Numbered from the stretch's first letter, positions 55,401 to 62,957 are shown. The stretch is 64,000 nt of DNA from Rhynchopus euleeides (GCA_963210315.1 OY723239.1:1397501-1461500), one strand, 5' to 3'. Made by a program: numbers and translations. Notes: a model not told the origin generated them from the sequence alone.

Positions 55401-55917
55401 GCGCCTGCGCCTCGAACAACACAGAGTTCAGGAGGGCCTCCCTGGCAGCCACTGTTTTGTTGTCGCACCCCGAGTGCGCGTACACCACGAAGACATGGAG
55501 GAACGTGGCCCCCGACCCGAGCGCCACCATGCTGTGCATGACCCTGCCATCTTCAAACCCCGCAGTGATGGCGCTGTTCGGAACGGCGCGCGACACACAC
55601 GGCTGGCGCACCATGGTGGCCACCCCACCCCCACGTTGCCCACACGCGATGTTGCCGGACGGCGCGTTTTTCGATCTCCTGGGGGGGCGCTCTTTACCCC
55701 ACAGAAAGGCCCACTCCTGCGGACGCCCATCCCCCTTACGCAGCACCCAGTCGACCTCCTCTTGTTGGCGCCGCGAGCTGCAAGTCTCCTGCAGGCCCAC
55801 CACGTGCGCCGGCACATCACGAAGCACGTCGAAGTGCGCGTCCAGTGAGGTCACATTCAGTGTCGCTACAACCAGGTTGTTGGTGGGGCCAGGGTTCGTT
55901 TCGATGTCCCCACCCAT
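49435..55917 (-). CDS. Retrotransposon ORF2: APE endonuclease and reverse transcriptase
   Basis: About 2,160 residues from the first ATG (MGGDIETNPGP). After the 2A-type NPGP come: an AP-like endonuclease (55100-55880) with LNVTSLD, GLQETC, VYAHSG, GDLNTD, SRIDYV and HSLVSV; a reverse transcriptase (about 53380-54300) with ACGVDGW, SLIPK, LRPI, ALDFQKCFDRV, GILQGCPIS and catalytic FADDG near 53542-53553, phenylalanine replacing the usual Tyr of YADD; a very acidic segment (52380-52470); a CVHC-x9-H-x4-C knuckle (52236-52296); a second Cys/His module (51140-51350); and a Ser/Pro-rich tail with an internal duplication. This enzyme would nick target DNA and prime cDNA synthesis there. The true N-terminus is probably the Pro of NPGP, produced only if the upstream UGA is read through. 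Confidence 0.92.
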   Translation of the reverse strand: MGGDIETNPGPTNNLVVATLNVTSLDAHFDVLRDVPAHVVGLQETCSSRRQQEEVDWVLRKGDGRPQEWAFLWGKERPPRRSKNAPSGNIACGQRGGGVATMVRQPCVSRAVPNSAITAGFEDGRVMHSMVALGSGATFLHVFVVYAHSGCDNKTVAAREALLNSVLFEAQAQVGGAPAVVLGDLNTDVARSPTLRRALENEWVDAAVLQATRSGGDPPPTYTSTRASSRIDYVLMNRIAAQSFVSCSTSLAGVPNHSLVSVTLDSLAFAQETLRYKVPRAIPAPPRSPDADETPPEPPDLAPFYDAVKREAVEDAWMILSGMCERHLLDGSEVAASEERSYLGRGAAREPQRVRVAAPSSATLGTVATAKELRYSATISRMEHYVRARSCVKSGPGAVSGQLVRCWRKCRNVLRELPQECGVTSHLLGSVPDVATVKKLLHAVRGRLHDINREACKARKQRWRGTVRQMFASDRKSLVTVLKGSPGQAADTVKKGNGELTAKVSEMDAILMEAWAPIHRMYTGDRAEPEFAPFAREYDGLFEKHPMQVEDVSGSDLLEMLKRRKKKSAACGVDGWRMDELQRLPLPLMDGFAAFFNLVERTGKWPKGLLTALVSLIPKSEDLSPTNLRPITVTSAVYRLWACRRLIDIMKWQETWALDTQHGFRQGHRCEDVLNELTTLIEETLLDDSKQLYLLALDFQKCFDRVPQKLVLELAEAMGLHQRILRPLKTMYSGLKRRFKLPLGVGGRFEVTNGILQGCPISVILINALLSVMFKAVDVRVPSVSSQSFADDGTLVSQEDEASVQQAVDVVVGFCNITGMALNVKKTVAMGIPRGSSGFRRRHPYVGQVRVQDNILPTETASKILGAKACVSDKVQVRRNDARLESHKPLLMRLPTSPLSTRQRAEIVASNVVSSTVSGGAFAPLSKTATQRLRSRLTTGILGVKHPSRSVGAMLTILHKAHRVDPAIANSYRILCNLFDTCVRIPHMVDRMNRIAVLYEDHPTLSSADALGPVGIAISVALPAAGLEWGDDIRDCAIGDMCLAGEPRSSRNHALRDNLRRQGWKALAKHRPSFSGIENGVDYDRTNALRLETKDGNLSRALTVVLTGGVFFATRWGRNGAYVSGRRATTDETSDSSSHAPSPSPAADAAMEGDEEDEEAEEEEECEYEEEEDEEQGDADLLGSQDSFDWDIVSDPAAEEADVRDPKLCVHCDGADSDTPDHLWWACSAFDSVRSQPQYEPLLQLDRSGWPPCLARYGVVPEGFQVDETLLHTLMGRIVLKRWELEAKMRRAGPLVHPWTAALSWPAEAFDFDVSSIPEKPAARLWPYSAASLRAILAWLAALQWTKQGTVSNIELALDFEIFTGKALQPSERSARTSNPAMAERGNLLWTMMGCLKRLCDQLSLPTPWPARREDRVGSLCSVGAGEVWGGMTPRPVFAGGAETIAALEASAEQACAAAGVDADGNIVRWGTNVFPDYTGIPRTTRASQWDGPRPPPPRSAIPVPVPRSLASTSLGPRKVCNAHSKPKCDECDNAKRNYALTIAACCRVHHHHADGLKVMCCETHHMTRCGTCANVKTCCAAGHHGRAPRVDQVASTDDDSSSCEDDSDSEGEEGSSGATEHDGDDAADAGSTSEEVPPSSEMDSDTTAAAAVKRTAIVLDASDEDSMGQDAVKRTAICLDHSDEGPSLWGAGIVCVRQPEWDMCASLLLLWPGVIEHLALCCPDDQPSEGELGSSAESSALTPREFPGFLFSPSPRMNTPASPTPRKMGAEHVTLDADESSGSQPDDARLAPPADTAPPPAPSPAPELVLHTDLLDGLQTPQSGSPPLPESATQRRSPSPCVGRRLPFSPSLPSESSVPRAQKRVAPIQETGESALGQRSFNNRRVEPQPPVSPGSPISASSLRPDEDSIMSPSELASPLPLSPAPSLVVDDSPGFQPVDTRLSPPSDTVSPPPPSPCQEPLVPLDTATPSLPDWQAETPSHQGGDTLSHECTSPSPYVGRRLPFSPSSPSESSVPRAQKRVAHMREADESALERCSFHNNRAGFPSSRTIISTARSGVPSPFPRASQALRFLERKTRAVRPSRSRFLQKQVLRAVPKRTRCIPSPTIFRSAAIPRSFQRVVAKIAPQYQQAQSPASSVCVSPLLYSATRRRAKPCGVT
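49800..50470 (-). repeat. Tandem duplication in the ORF2 tail
   Basis: Segments at about 49800-50010 and 50260-50470 code for near-identical peptides (GRRLPFSPS, PSESSVPRAQKRVA, ESAL) about 460 bp apart. A smaller duplication (AVKRTAIVLD / AVKRTAICLD) lies near 50885-50960. Both keep the frame. Confidence 0.8.
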
Positions 55918-55965
55918 CAGCAAGGTTACGCGGGCAGCGTCGGCAATAGAGCGCGGGGAGCGCAG
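55885..55965 (-). other. 2A-like ribosome-skipping peptide
   Basis: The 27 codons directly after the ORF1 stop, in the same frame, end with RVTLLMGG followed by DIETNPGP, matching the 2A consensus D-(V/I)-E-x-N-P-G-P with the usual LL upstream. In 2A the ribosome fails to join the final Gly-Pro bond, and about 18-30 preceding residues are needed in the exit tunnel. Initiation at the ATG at 55917 would leave only 10 residues before the break, so the motif makes sense chiefly when translation arrives from ORF1. Confidence 0.85.
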
Positions 55966-55968
55966 TCA
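55966..55968 (-). promoter_or_regulatory. Candidate leaky UGA stop between ORF1 and ORF2
   Basis: Context CGG CAG UGA CUG CGC. UGA followed by C, and particularly by CU, is the leakiest known class of stop context. ORF1, the 2A segment and ORF2 share one frame across it. UGA ends AAR2, the WD40 gene and the element D ORF, so it is not reassigned. Alternatives are a recent nonsense mutation in this copy or internal re-initiation. Confidence 0.6.
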
Positions 55969-58074
55969 CTGCCGCACATCAGCGGAGCACACCGCGCAGG
56001 CGTGCACCTGGCATCCCTCAGTGAGGCACTTCCGGCGTACCTGGCCCTTGTTCCGGCTCTCCTCGCAGACATCACAGGTGAAGCCACCCACCACCTGACA
56101 GCGCGGCTGCTTGAGGGTGTCGTAGGAATGGGTGTGCTCAGGCGGGGGCGCGTCACGGCTGCGGCTGGGTGACACCGCGGACATCACCACGTGCATCAGC
56201 TTTGATGCCAGGGAGGGCGCTTGCTGGGAGTTGCCGTCGTCGTCGTCTGCGGCGTCCGTCCGCTTCCGCTTGGCCTTTTTGCCCGCCTCCTGCTCGCCAC
56301 CCTCCATCTCCACCGTGTCATCGATGGCAGCCGTCGTCGTAGGCGCCGTCGCATCAGGGTTCGCAGCGGTGGTTGTCGCACCCAGAGGGGGGAACTCCTT
56401 CTCGTCCTTCAGGTCGATGTCGGGGCGTTCGGGCAGGCGGACGTGCTTGCCCTTCTGCTGACCCTTAGGAGGAGTGTACCGCTGCATCGGAGTCGGCCGG
56501 TTGTCCTCCTTCCCTGCGGGCCTGATCCACAGCGGCGGGTCGCTCAGCCGCTTCACCTGCACAAACTGCGGGGGTGCCGCCGACGCCACGATGCACGTGC
56601 GTCCGCCCTTCTGCCTGAAGGACGTGCACAGTTTCACGTCCCACTCCGCTGCCGTCAGCACACCCATCACGTCCGCCTGGTGCTCGTTGGCCCGAGCCCC
56701 AGTCACCACATACCGCTGCATCGGGGGTCCCTGATCCTGCGGAGCTGCTGCGTCCCCGAGCGCCTGCCGCAGTGTGTCCACCTGGTCCGCCGTCGCCGCA
56801 CGCACGAACAGCGCGCGCGTGCCATAGGCAAGGCCCAGTGCCGCACCACCCGCCCGCTTCATCGCGCTCAACGCCTCCCTCCTGGACAGGGTGGGCTGGA
56901 GGCGAACAACCGGCAACGTCTCGCCCCCCTTGTCGAAGGACAGCGTGCGCCAGAAGCACCCGTCCACCCCTGAGGAGGCCAGCAGGGCCTTGACACGGCC
57001 CGTCTCCACCCGCACCGACATCTCTTTACGCCCCGGAAGGGACGTCACCCGCCACATGTGATCGTTGTCCATCTTGGCGGATTTGCCACAGGCCGACACC
57101 ACCGCACGCCGGCACAGCTTGCGCATCGCCATCAACGGGTCGCCGTTGATGCACTCCCACATCTCCCCCGTGGTGTGTTTATGGGCGACCGTAAAGGTCA
57201 ACACCGTCGTCGCCTTCGGCACCTCCGCCGCCTGCTGTGCAAATAGTCTGGTGCAGGGAGGGAGCGTCACCTGGCCTCGCGTCATCGCGTAGAGCGGGCG
57301 CTGCGTCCCGTCCTGCATCAAGACGGGGAGCTGTTCTCCGCCCTCGAAGGGCGCTGCGCAGAGGAGTACGTAGCCGTGCGTCTCCTTCTGGTGCGCCCGC
57401 ACGCCCGCCGCATCCAGCAACATGCTGGCCGCCTCCTCCGCCTCCTTGCCCGATGGGGCGACCCACAGCCCCCCGGGGACCTGGTCGAATCCCGGCGTGT
57501 CCATCAGCGGGATGTTGCCCCATACCGTGGCGTCGACCAGGGGGGCGGCACGTGGCTTGCGGGCCACGTCTATCCAGGAGGAAGCTGTCGACTTATCCTG
57601 CTGCTTCTTCTGCTTCGGCTGTTGTTGCTTTACCTGCTGCTTCTGCTGCTGCGGCTCCGGCTGTCCCTGCTGCTGTTGTTGCTGCGGCGGCTTCGGCTGC
57701 TGCTTCTGCTGCTGCGGCTTCGGCTGGCCCTGCTGCTGTTGTTGCTGCGGCGGCTTCGGCTGCTGCTTCTGCTGCTTCGGCGGCTGCTGCTGCTGCTGCT
57801 GCTGCGCCTCCGACTGGCTCTGCGGTAGATGTTGCTGCGGCGGTTTTGGCTGCTGATTCTGCTGTGACTGCGGCTGCGGCAGTTGTTGCTGCATCTGCTG
57901 GCGTTGAGACTGCTGCCGCTGCTGCGGGCCCGGCTGCTGCTCGAGCAGTCGGAGGACGAGGCTGAGGGTCGCCAGCACGACCCCCACATCGCCTTCCGAC
58001 AACCTGTCGTTGTCCAACAGGGCATTCGCCCGTTGGACCAGCGCCTCGAGCTGCTGGGAGCGGCTGTTGGCCAT
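55966..58074 (-). CDS. Retrotransposon ORF1: Q-rich Gag-like protein
   Basis: 702 residues from the ATG at 58074 (MANSRSQQLEALVQRAN). An N-terminal helical segment (1-45) is followed by a Gln/Pro/Lys-rich region (about 48-158) built of imperfect QQKQQPKPPQQ repeats. A globular middle starts near SWIDVARKP (about 168). A basic nuclear-localisation-like KKAKRKR lies near 600. The C-terminus is Cys/His-rich: CDVCEESRNKG, then CLTEGC, HACAVC at about 661-691, a likely nucleic-acid-binding zinc module. Non-LTR ORF1 proteins coat element RNA and accompany it to the nucleus; this one is assigned by position and composition. It ends at UGA in frame with the 2A segment. Confidence 0.82.
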   Translation of the reverse strand: MANSRSQQLEALVQRANALLDNDRLSEGDVGVVLATLSLVLRLLEQQPGPQQRQQSQRQQMQQQLPQPQSQQNQQPKPPQQHLPQSQSEAQQQQQQQPPKQQKQQPKPPQQQQQQGQPKPQQQKQQPKPPQQQQQQGQPEPQQQKQQVKQQQPKQKKQQDKSTASSWIDVARKPRAAPLVDATVWGNIPLMDTPGFDQVPGGLWVAPSGKEAEEAASMLLDAAGVRAHQKETHGYVLLCAAPFEGGEQLPVLMQDGTQRPLYAMTRGQVTLPPCTRLFAQQAAEVPKATTVLTFTVAHKHTTGEMWECINGDPLMAMRKLCRRAVVSACGKSAKMDNDHMWRVTSLPGRKEMSVRVETGRVKALLASSGVDGCFWRTLSFDKGGETLPVVRLQPTLSRREALSAMKRAGGAALGLAYGTRALFVRAATADQVDTLRQALGDAAAPQDQGPPMQRYVVTGARANEHQADVMGVLTAAEWDVKLCTSFRQKGGRTCIVASAAPPQFVQVKRLSDPPLWIRPAGKEDNRPTPMQRYTPPKGQQKGKHVRLPERPDIDLKDEKEFPPLGATTTAANPDATAPTTTAAIDDTVEMEGGEQEAGKKAKRKRTDAADDDDGNSQQAPSLASKLMHVVMSAVSPSRSRDAPPPEHTHSYDTLKQPRCQVVGGFTCDVCEESRNKGQVRRKCLTEGCQVHACAVCSADVRQ

Positions 58075-58183
58075 GCTTTGGGAGGGGGGGGGGGGCCTGA
58101 TATGGCCTTCCTGCAGGAGGGGGAGGGGGACCCCACCAGCCACACACCGCCAGGAGAGACGATGCGAGACCAATGAAGTACAG

Positions 58184-58193
58184 CTGGGACACG
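58184..58193 (-). repeat. Target-site duplication, 5' copy
   Basis: CGTGTCCCAG, directly before the element's 5' end (CTGTACTTCATTGG). It belongs to the host codons for GRVP in a DUF4116 repeat. Confidence 0.9.
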
Positions 58194-59105
58194 ACCAAGT
58201 GCCTTCATGACGACGTCTTTGTCCTCCTGCAACGCTGTGCTCAGTTGGTGGTAGTCCTTCAACGCCTTGTATGAAAGTGCCTTCATGACGATATCCTTGT
58301 CACGTCGCAGTGTTTCGTTGAGATCACCAAACTGCACTGCACCAGATGGAAGTGCCTTCATGACGACGTCTTTGTCCTGCCGCAGCGCCTTGCTCACGTG
58401 TGCCCACACCGCGTTGTTCTCCAGCGCTTCGAGTACGAACGCCTTGTCGCTGAGCCACACAGCGCTGTTTGCGCAGTGCGGCACAGCAACAACCGCAACG
58501 CTGCGCTGATCCTGCATGTTTTTGTCCTCGACGTGGGTCCACATCGACGCGTCCTGCCGCAACGCCGCGATGACAACGTCTGCGTCTGAACGCAGTGCGG
58601 CACTGGCACGCACAAAGGCATTGGGATCGCACCTCATGAACTGCAGCATGACCTCCTTGTCGTCGTGCAGCGAAGGGTGCACCCAGTGAGGCAGGACGTC
58701 TGCGCACCCCTCATCCTCGGTGTCGTCCCCATCGTCGTCCCCCTCGCCACCGCCCCCCTCTTGTATCTCGAGAGCACGAGCCAGCACCGCCAGCACGCAC
58801 TCCCGCCGCCGGCGTGCCCACGCGGGGATGTCGTCCATCTTCACGGCACCCCTGCGCAGCTGCGCGACATACCCCTCCACGCCACGCACCACCCCCACCC
58901 GGCACCCGCCCGAGAAGGCGGCAACGTTGCTGATGCGCTCCGCCCCATCACACGCCACACGCTGCCCGTCCACGCTCAGTTCTACGTCCTCCCCGAACCC
59001 GAAGGCCTCGCCGCACCGCCGCTTCATCGCAGACACCGTCGCATCCGCATCGATCTCCAGAGGCTCCTCACGCCCTGACAGCGTGTCGATGGCGTGCACC
59101 TCCAT
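58184..59105 (-). pseudogene. DUF4116 protein gene, 5' part, with ubiquitin-like N-terminus
   Basis: Starts at the ATG at 59105 (MEVHAIDTLSGREEPLEID) and is cut after about 307 codons by the retrotransposon. Residues 1 to about 80 resemble a ubiquitin-like domain and the N-terminus of the WD40 protein at 27745. A helical linker (PAWARRRRECVLAVLARAL), an acidic stretch (GDDDGDDTEDE) and then DUF4116 repeats follow (LHDDKEVMLQFMRCDPN, LRSDADVVIAALRQD, LRQDKDVVMKALPSG). In the interrupted allele the frame continues about 550 bases into the element before a stop, giving a chimeric end. The remainder of the gene is at 47666-49332. Confidence 0.85.
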
Positions 59106-60396
59106 CCCACACAGGTGTGCCGCGGTCTGCCGGAGGGTGTGTGCACTGCCAAGACACAGACAACAGCACAGGTGCAGCGTGTGGTGAGAGCTGCGACATT
59201 GGTTGGGGGCTGGGGCACAACAGCATGACGCATATCTCCCCCCTCTGACGGTCAAGGCTGCCCTTCTTTGCACCCATAACATAGAAAGCTACCCACAGTG
59301 CCCTGTGGACCCATTGCAACCGGTTTCAGCCCCCGGGATGTTCTGAGCAGAGGAGAAGCAAAACCGGAAAACCCATGAGTGATACACATCGTGCCTGAAG
59401 ACCGAATAAGAACTATTGGGGGCCTTCACTCAGAAATGCAGAGAGGTGAGGAATGGTGAACCGCCTCACAAACTGGCTGCAAGGTGACACAGTTTGACAC
59501 ACAGTGTGGCACAGGGCAAAGGCCCCCTTTGATTTGAAATGGGACGGGGGACTGTCTTCTACTATAGAATGGCATATCTGAGTCATGCGTGCAGGAGAAT
59601 ATTCTCCGACAACGGCGGGGTGAGAACGCCCCAGCGAGCAATATGTCAAAAGAAACCAGTTTCGGTCGGATTGCTGACTCATTAGACTGCACGCACATGC
59701 ATCAGGCCCCTAGTGAAAGAGATCACTGCACTCGAGAGGGTAACATATTCATCATACGAAGACACGTGTGGCGTGAGGTGCTGGAAGCGGACGGCACTGA
59801 TGATTGCTGATTTATTAGATTGCACGCACCTGCATCAGGCCCCGAGTGAAAGAGATCACTGCACTCGAGAGGGTGACATATTCATCATACGAAGACACGT
59901 GTGGCGTGAGGTGCTGGAAGCGGACGGCACTGATGCAAGGAGGCACGACCCTCACCCTGCCGCAAGAGCAGACTAGTCATCACGCCTGCTCCAACGTGTC
60001 ATCCGCTTCCAGCCTCTCGCTGCACGGTTGACGTGCAGGGCACCGATGAAGCACAAAGCGAGGGGAAGGGGATGTGGCATTCCACGTGAGGGGCCAGGGG
60101 GGGGGAGCAGGTTCCAACAAAACACACCCTGTCCCTCATCAGGCTGAAAGCCCGATGTGTGGGTGTCGACACAGAAGACCTCGCCTCACCCTCACCAACA
60201 GGGCTCAGGGCACAGAGAACTCACGTCACGCTGGTGGCCTACGGCCCAGAGACCACAAGGTGTGTTTTTTTAAGCGACCTGTGTTGTCAGTTTTTGTGTT
60301 GTTTCATTTTTCTTGCTTTGTTTTGGGGTCTTCCCTCCTTGGCGGTCCCGCTTCGGAGGGCTCAACACAGGCGAGGCATACTGGTGTCCGGTGGCC
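59106..60396. repeat. Spacer with R3 and 133-bp tandem units; duplicated 3' flank
   Basis: R3 lies at 59418-59527. A 133-bp unit starting AGTGAAAGAGATCACTG is repeated at 59712 and 59845 and matches units at 46842 and 47079. From about 59805 the sequence parallels 46960-47660. An insertion of about 150 bp near 60258-60410, absent from the other copy, replaces the end of the neighbouring gene's 3' region. No gene. Confidence 0.7.
59418..59527 (+). repeat. Dispersed repeat R3, copy 3
   Basis: GGGGGCCTTCACTCAGAAAT through CACAAACTGGCTGCAAGG to AAAGGCCCCC, close to the copy at 15847-15960. Confidence 0.6.
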
Positions 60397-62832
60397 CTAT
60401 GGCACAAAAGACAGAGGGTATTGCAGGACAGGGCTGGCGTGGTCGGCGTTCTGTGCGTTGACACGCACTGCAGCAAGCACCACCTCACGGTCTGCCTGCA
60501 GCTCTGCACTGGCAAAAGGGAGCAGCACAGGGGGGTCGTCGCACTCCTCGTCCTGGGAGAAGGCGGCAAGGGCTGCCTGCCTGTCAGCGCGCACACTGTC
60601 CCCCGCATAGACGAAGTTGCGTGGATCGGCACGGATGGCAGCAAGCGCCACGTTGAGGTCGTCACGCAGCGCAGCCGACATGGTGACAAACAGGCGGGGG
60701 CTCCCTGCAACAGCTGCCATTGCAACGTCCTTGTCCTGGCGCAGGGGGCCAGTGATGGACACATACGTGTCAGGATCGCCGGCGATTGCCTGCATCACGA
60801 AGGGTTTGTCAGCCCGAAGCACCTCACTAATGTCACTGAACTTAACTGCGCCATTGGAGAGTGCACTCTTGATGACCTCCTTGTCCTCCTGCAACGCTGC
60901 ACTCAGCAGGTGGAATTCCTTCAGCGTGAAAGGAGGTACCCTCATGACGACCTCCCTGTCACCTCGCAGCGCCCCGCAAAGATCACTGAAATTGACTCCG
61001 CCGCAATCGCATGCCTTCATGACAATCTGCTTGTCCCCTCGCAGCACCTCGCTGAGATCACCGAATTCGACCCTGTAGTGTTCGAGTTCCCTCATGACGA
61101 CCTCCTTGTCCCCTTGCATCGCCTCGCTCAGCATACTGAAGTTGAATGTGCCATGATCAAGTGCTGCCATGATGAGCTCTTTGTCATGTTGCAATGTCGC
61201 GTCCAGTTGGTGGAAATTCAGATCGGTGCCCATGAGCTTCATGACAACATCTTTGTCGCCTCGCAGCGCCTCACTCAGATCACCGAACTTCACTGGGACA
61301 CGATCAAGTGCCCGCATGACGACGTCTTTGTCCCCTCGCAGCGCCTCACTCAGATCACCGAACTTCACTGGGACACGATCAAGTGCCCGCATGACGATGT
61401 CTTTGTCTGCCTGCAACGTTGCGCTCAGTTCGTGGAACGCACCGAGTGTGTGAGACGGAATAATCTTCATGACGACCTCCTTGTCCCCTTGCATCGCCTC
61501 GCTGAGATCACCGATGTCCACTGGACCGACCTGATCCAGTGCCTTCATGACGACGTCTTTGTCTTGCTGCAGCGCCTCGCTCAGATCACCGAACTTCACT
61601 GTGACGCGATCAATTGCCTCCATGACGACGTCCTTGTCCTGCCGCAACGTTGCGCTCAGTTGGTGGAAATCCCTCAGTGTCTTGTAACGAAGTATCATCA
61701 TGACGACATCCTTATCCCCTTGCAGGGCCTCGCTGAGGTCATCGAAATCCACTGGAATGTCAGTATTCAGGACCCTCATGACGATTTCTTTGTCTTGCTG
61801 CAGCGCCTCACTCAGATCACCGAGCTTCACTGGGACACTATCAAGTGCCTCCATGACGACGTCTTTGTCCGCCTGCAACGTTGCGCTCAGTTGGTGGAAC
61901 GCACCGAGTGTGTGAGACGGAATAATCTTCATGACGACTTCCTTGTCCTCTTGCAGCGCCTCGCTGAGATCACCGATGTCCACTGCACCGACCTGATCCA
62001 GTGCCTTCATGACGACGTCTTTGTCCCCTCGCAGCGCCTCACTCAGATCACCGAGCTTCACTGGGACACGACCAAATGCCTCCATGACGACGTCTTTGTC
62101 CGCCTGCAACGTTGCGCTCAGTTGGTGGAAATCCCTTAATGTGTTGAATGGAAGTACCTTCATGACGACTTCCTTGTCCCCTTGCAGGGCCTCGCTGAGA
62201 TCGCCGAAATGCACTCGAGTATCAGCATTCAGTGCCTCCATGACGACCTCTTTGTCCCCTCGCAGCGGCTCACTCAGATCACCGAACTTCACTGGGACAC
62301 GACCAAGTACCTCCATGACGACGTCTTTGTCCTCCTGCAACGTTGCGCTCAGTTGGTGGAAATCCTTTAGTGTGTTGAATGGAAGTACCTCCATGACGAC
62401 TTCCTTGTCCCCTTGCAGGGCCTCGCTGAGATCGCCGTAATGCACTCGAGTATCAGCATTCAGTACCTCCATGACGACGTCTTTGTCCCCTCGCAGCGCC
62501 TCACTCAGATCACCGAACTTCACTGGGACACGACCAAGTACCTCCATGACGATGTCTTTGTCCTGCTGCAACGTTGCGCTCAGTTGGTGGAAATCCCTTA
62601 ATGTGTTGAATGGAAGTACCTTCATGACGACTTCCTTGTCCCCTTGCAGGGCCTCGCTGAGATCGCCGAAATGCACTCGAGTATCCGCATTCAGTGCCTC
62701 CATGACGACGTCTTTGTCCCCTCGCAGCGCCTCACTCAGATCACCGAACTTCACTGGGACACGACCAAGTGCCTCCATGACGACGTCTTTGTCCTCCTGC
62801 AACGTTGCGCTCAGTTGGTGGAAATCCTTTAG
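60397..62832 (-). pseudogene. DUF4116 paralogue, 5'-truncated
   Basis: An open frame of about 811 codons (first ATG at 62778) made almost wholly of DUF4116-type repeats. Its last 280 or so residues are nearly identical to the split gene, except for the final dozen (QYPLSFVP instead of LPDLVASGP), changed by an insertion at the 3' end. At the 5' end the repeat frame meets a TGA at 62833-62835 and homology stops; the ubiquitin-like N-terminus is absent. Three repeats form a 77-residue higher-order unit, seen as an exact 231-bp period at 62161, 62392 and 62623. Either a 5'-truncated duplicate or a gene using an internal ATG; expression cannot be judged. Confidence 0.75.
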
Positions 62833-62864
62833 TCACGGATGACGTACGAATCGTAATGGTGAAA

Positions 62865-62955
62865 TACGAATCGTGCATATCGTATTTTATATCGCATTAT
62901 ATCGTATACGATTACGATATAAAATACGATATTATGCGATATTACGAATCGTTTA
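62865..62955. repeat. AT-rich palindrome at the paralogue breakpoint
   Basis: ATCGTATTTTATATCG and related blocks mirror CGATATAAAATACGAT around a centre near 62905-62912. This is the most AT-rich stretch in the window and lies about 35 bases beyond the truncation point. Confidence 0.75.
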
Positions 62956-62957
62956 GG

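Larger units (their letters stand above)
49343..58183 (-). mobile_element. Non-LTR retrotransposon with ORF1-UGA-2A-ORF2 layout
   Basis: An 8,841-bp element, minus strand, flanked by the 10-bp duplication CGTGTCCCAG. Order: 5' UTR of about 110 bases, Gag-like ORF1, UGA, 2A-like peptide, ORF2 with AP-type endonuclease, reverse transcriptase and Cys/His motifs, then a 3' UTR of about 92 bases without poly-A. There are no LTRs. Apart from the in-frame UGA, both ORFs are intact, which with the exact duplication indicates a recent insertion. It inserted in the same orientation as the DUF4116 gene, so host transcription would run through it. The clade cannot be named from sequence alone; known 2A-bearing relatives are L1Tc/ingi of trypanosomes and some sea-urchin CR1-type elements. 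Confidence 0.92.

Noticed and set aside
55966-55968. UGA as a reassigned sense codon
   Set aside because: AAR2, the WD40 gene and the element D ORF all end at UGA at positions fitting their families or frames, so UGA is a working stop.
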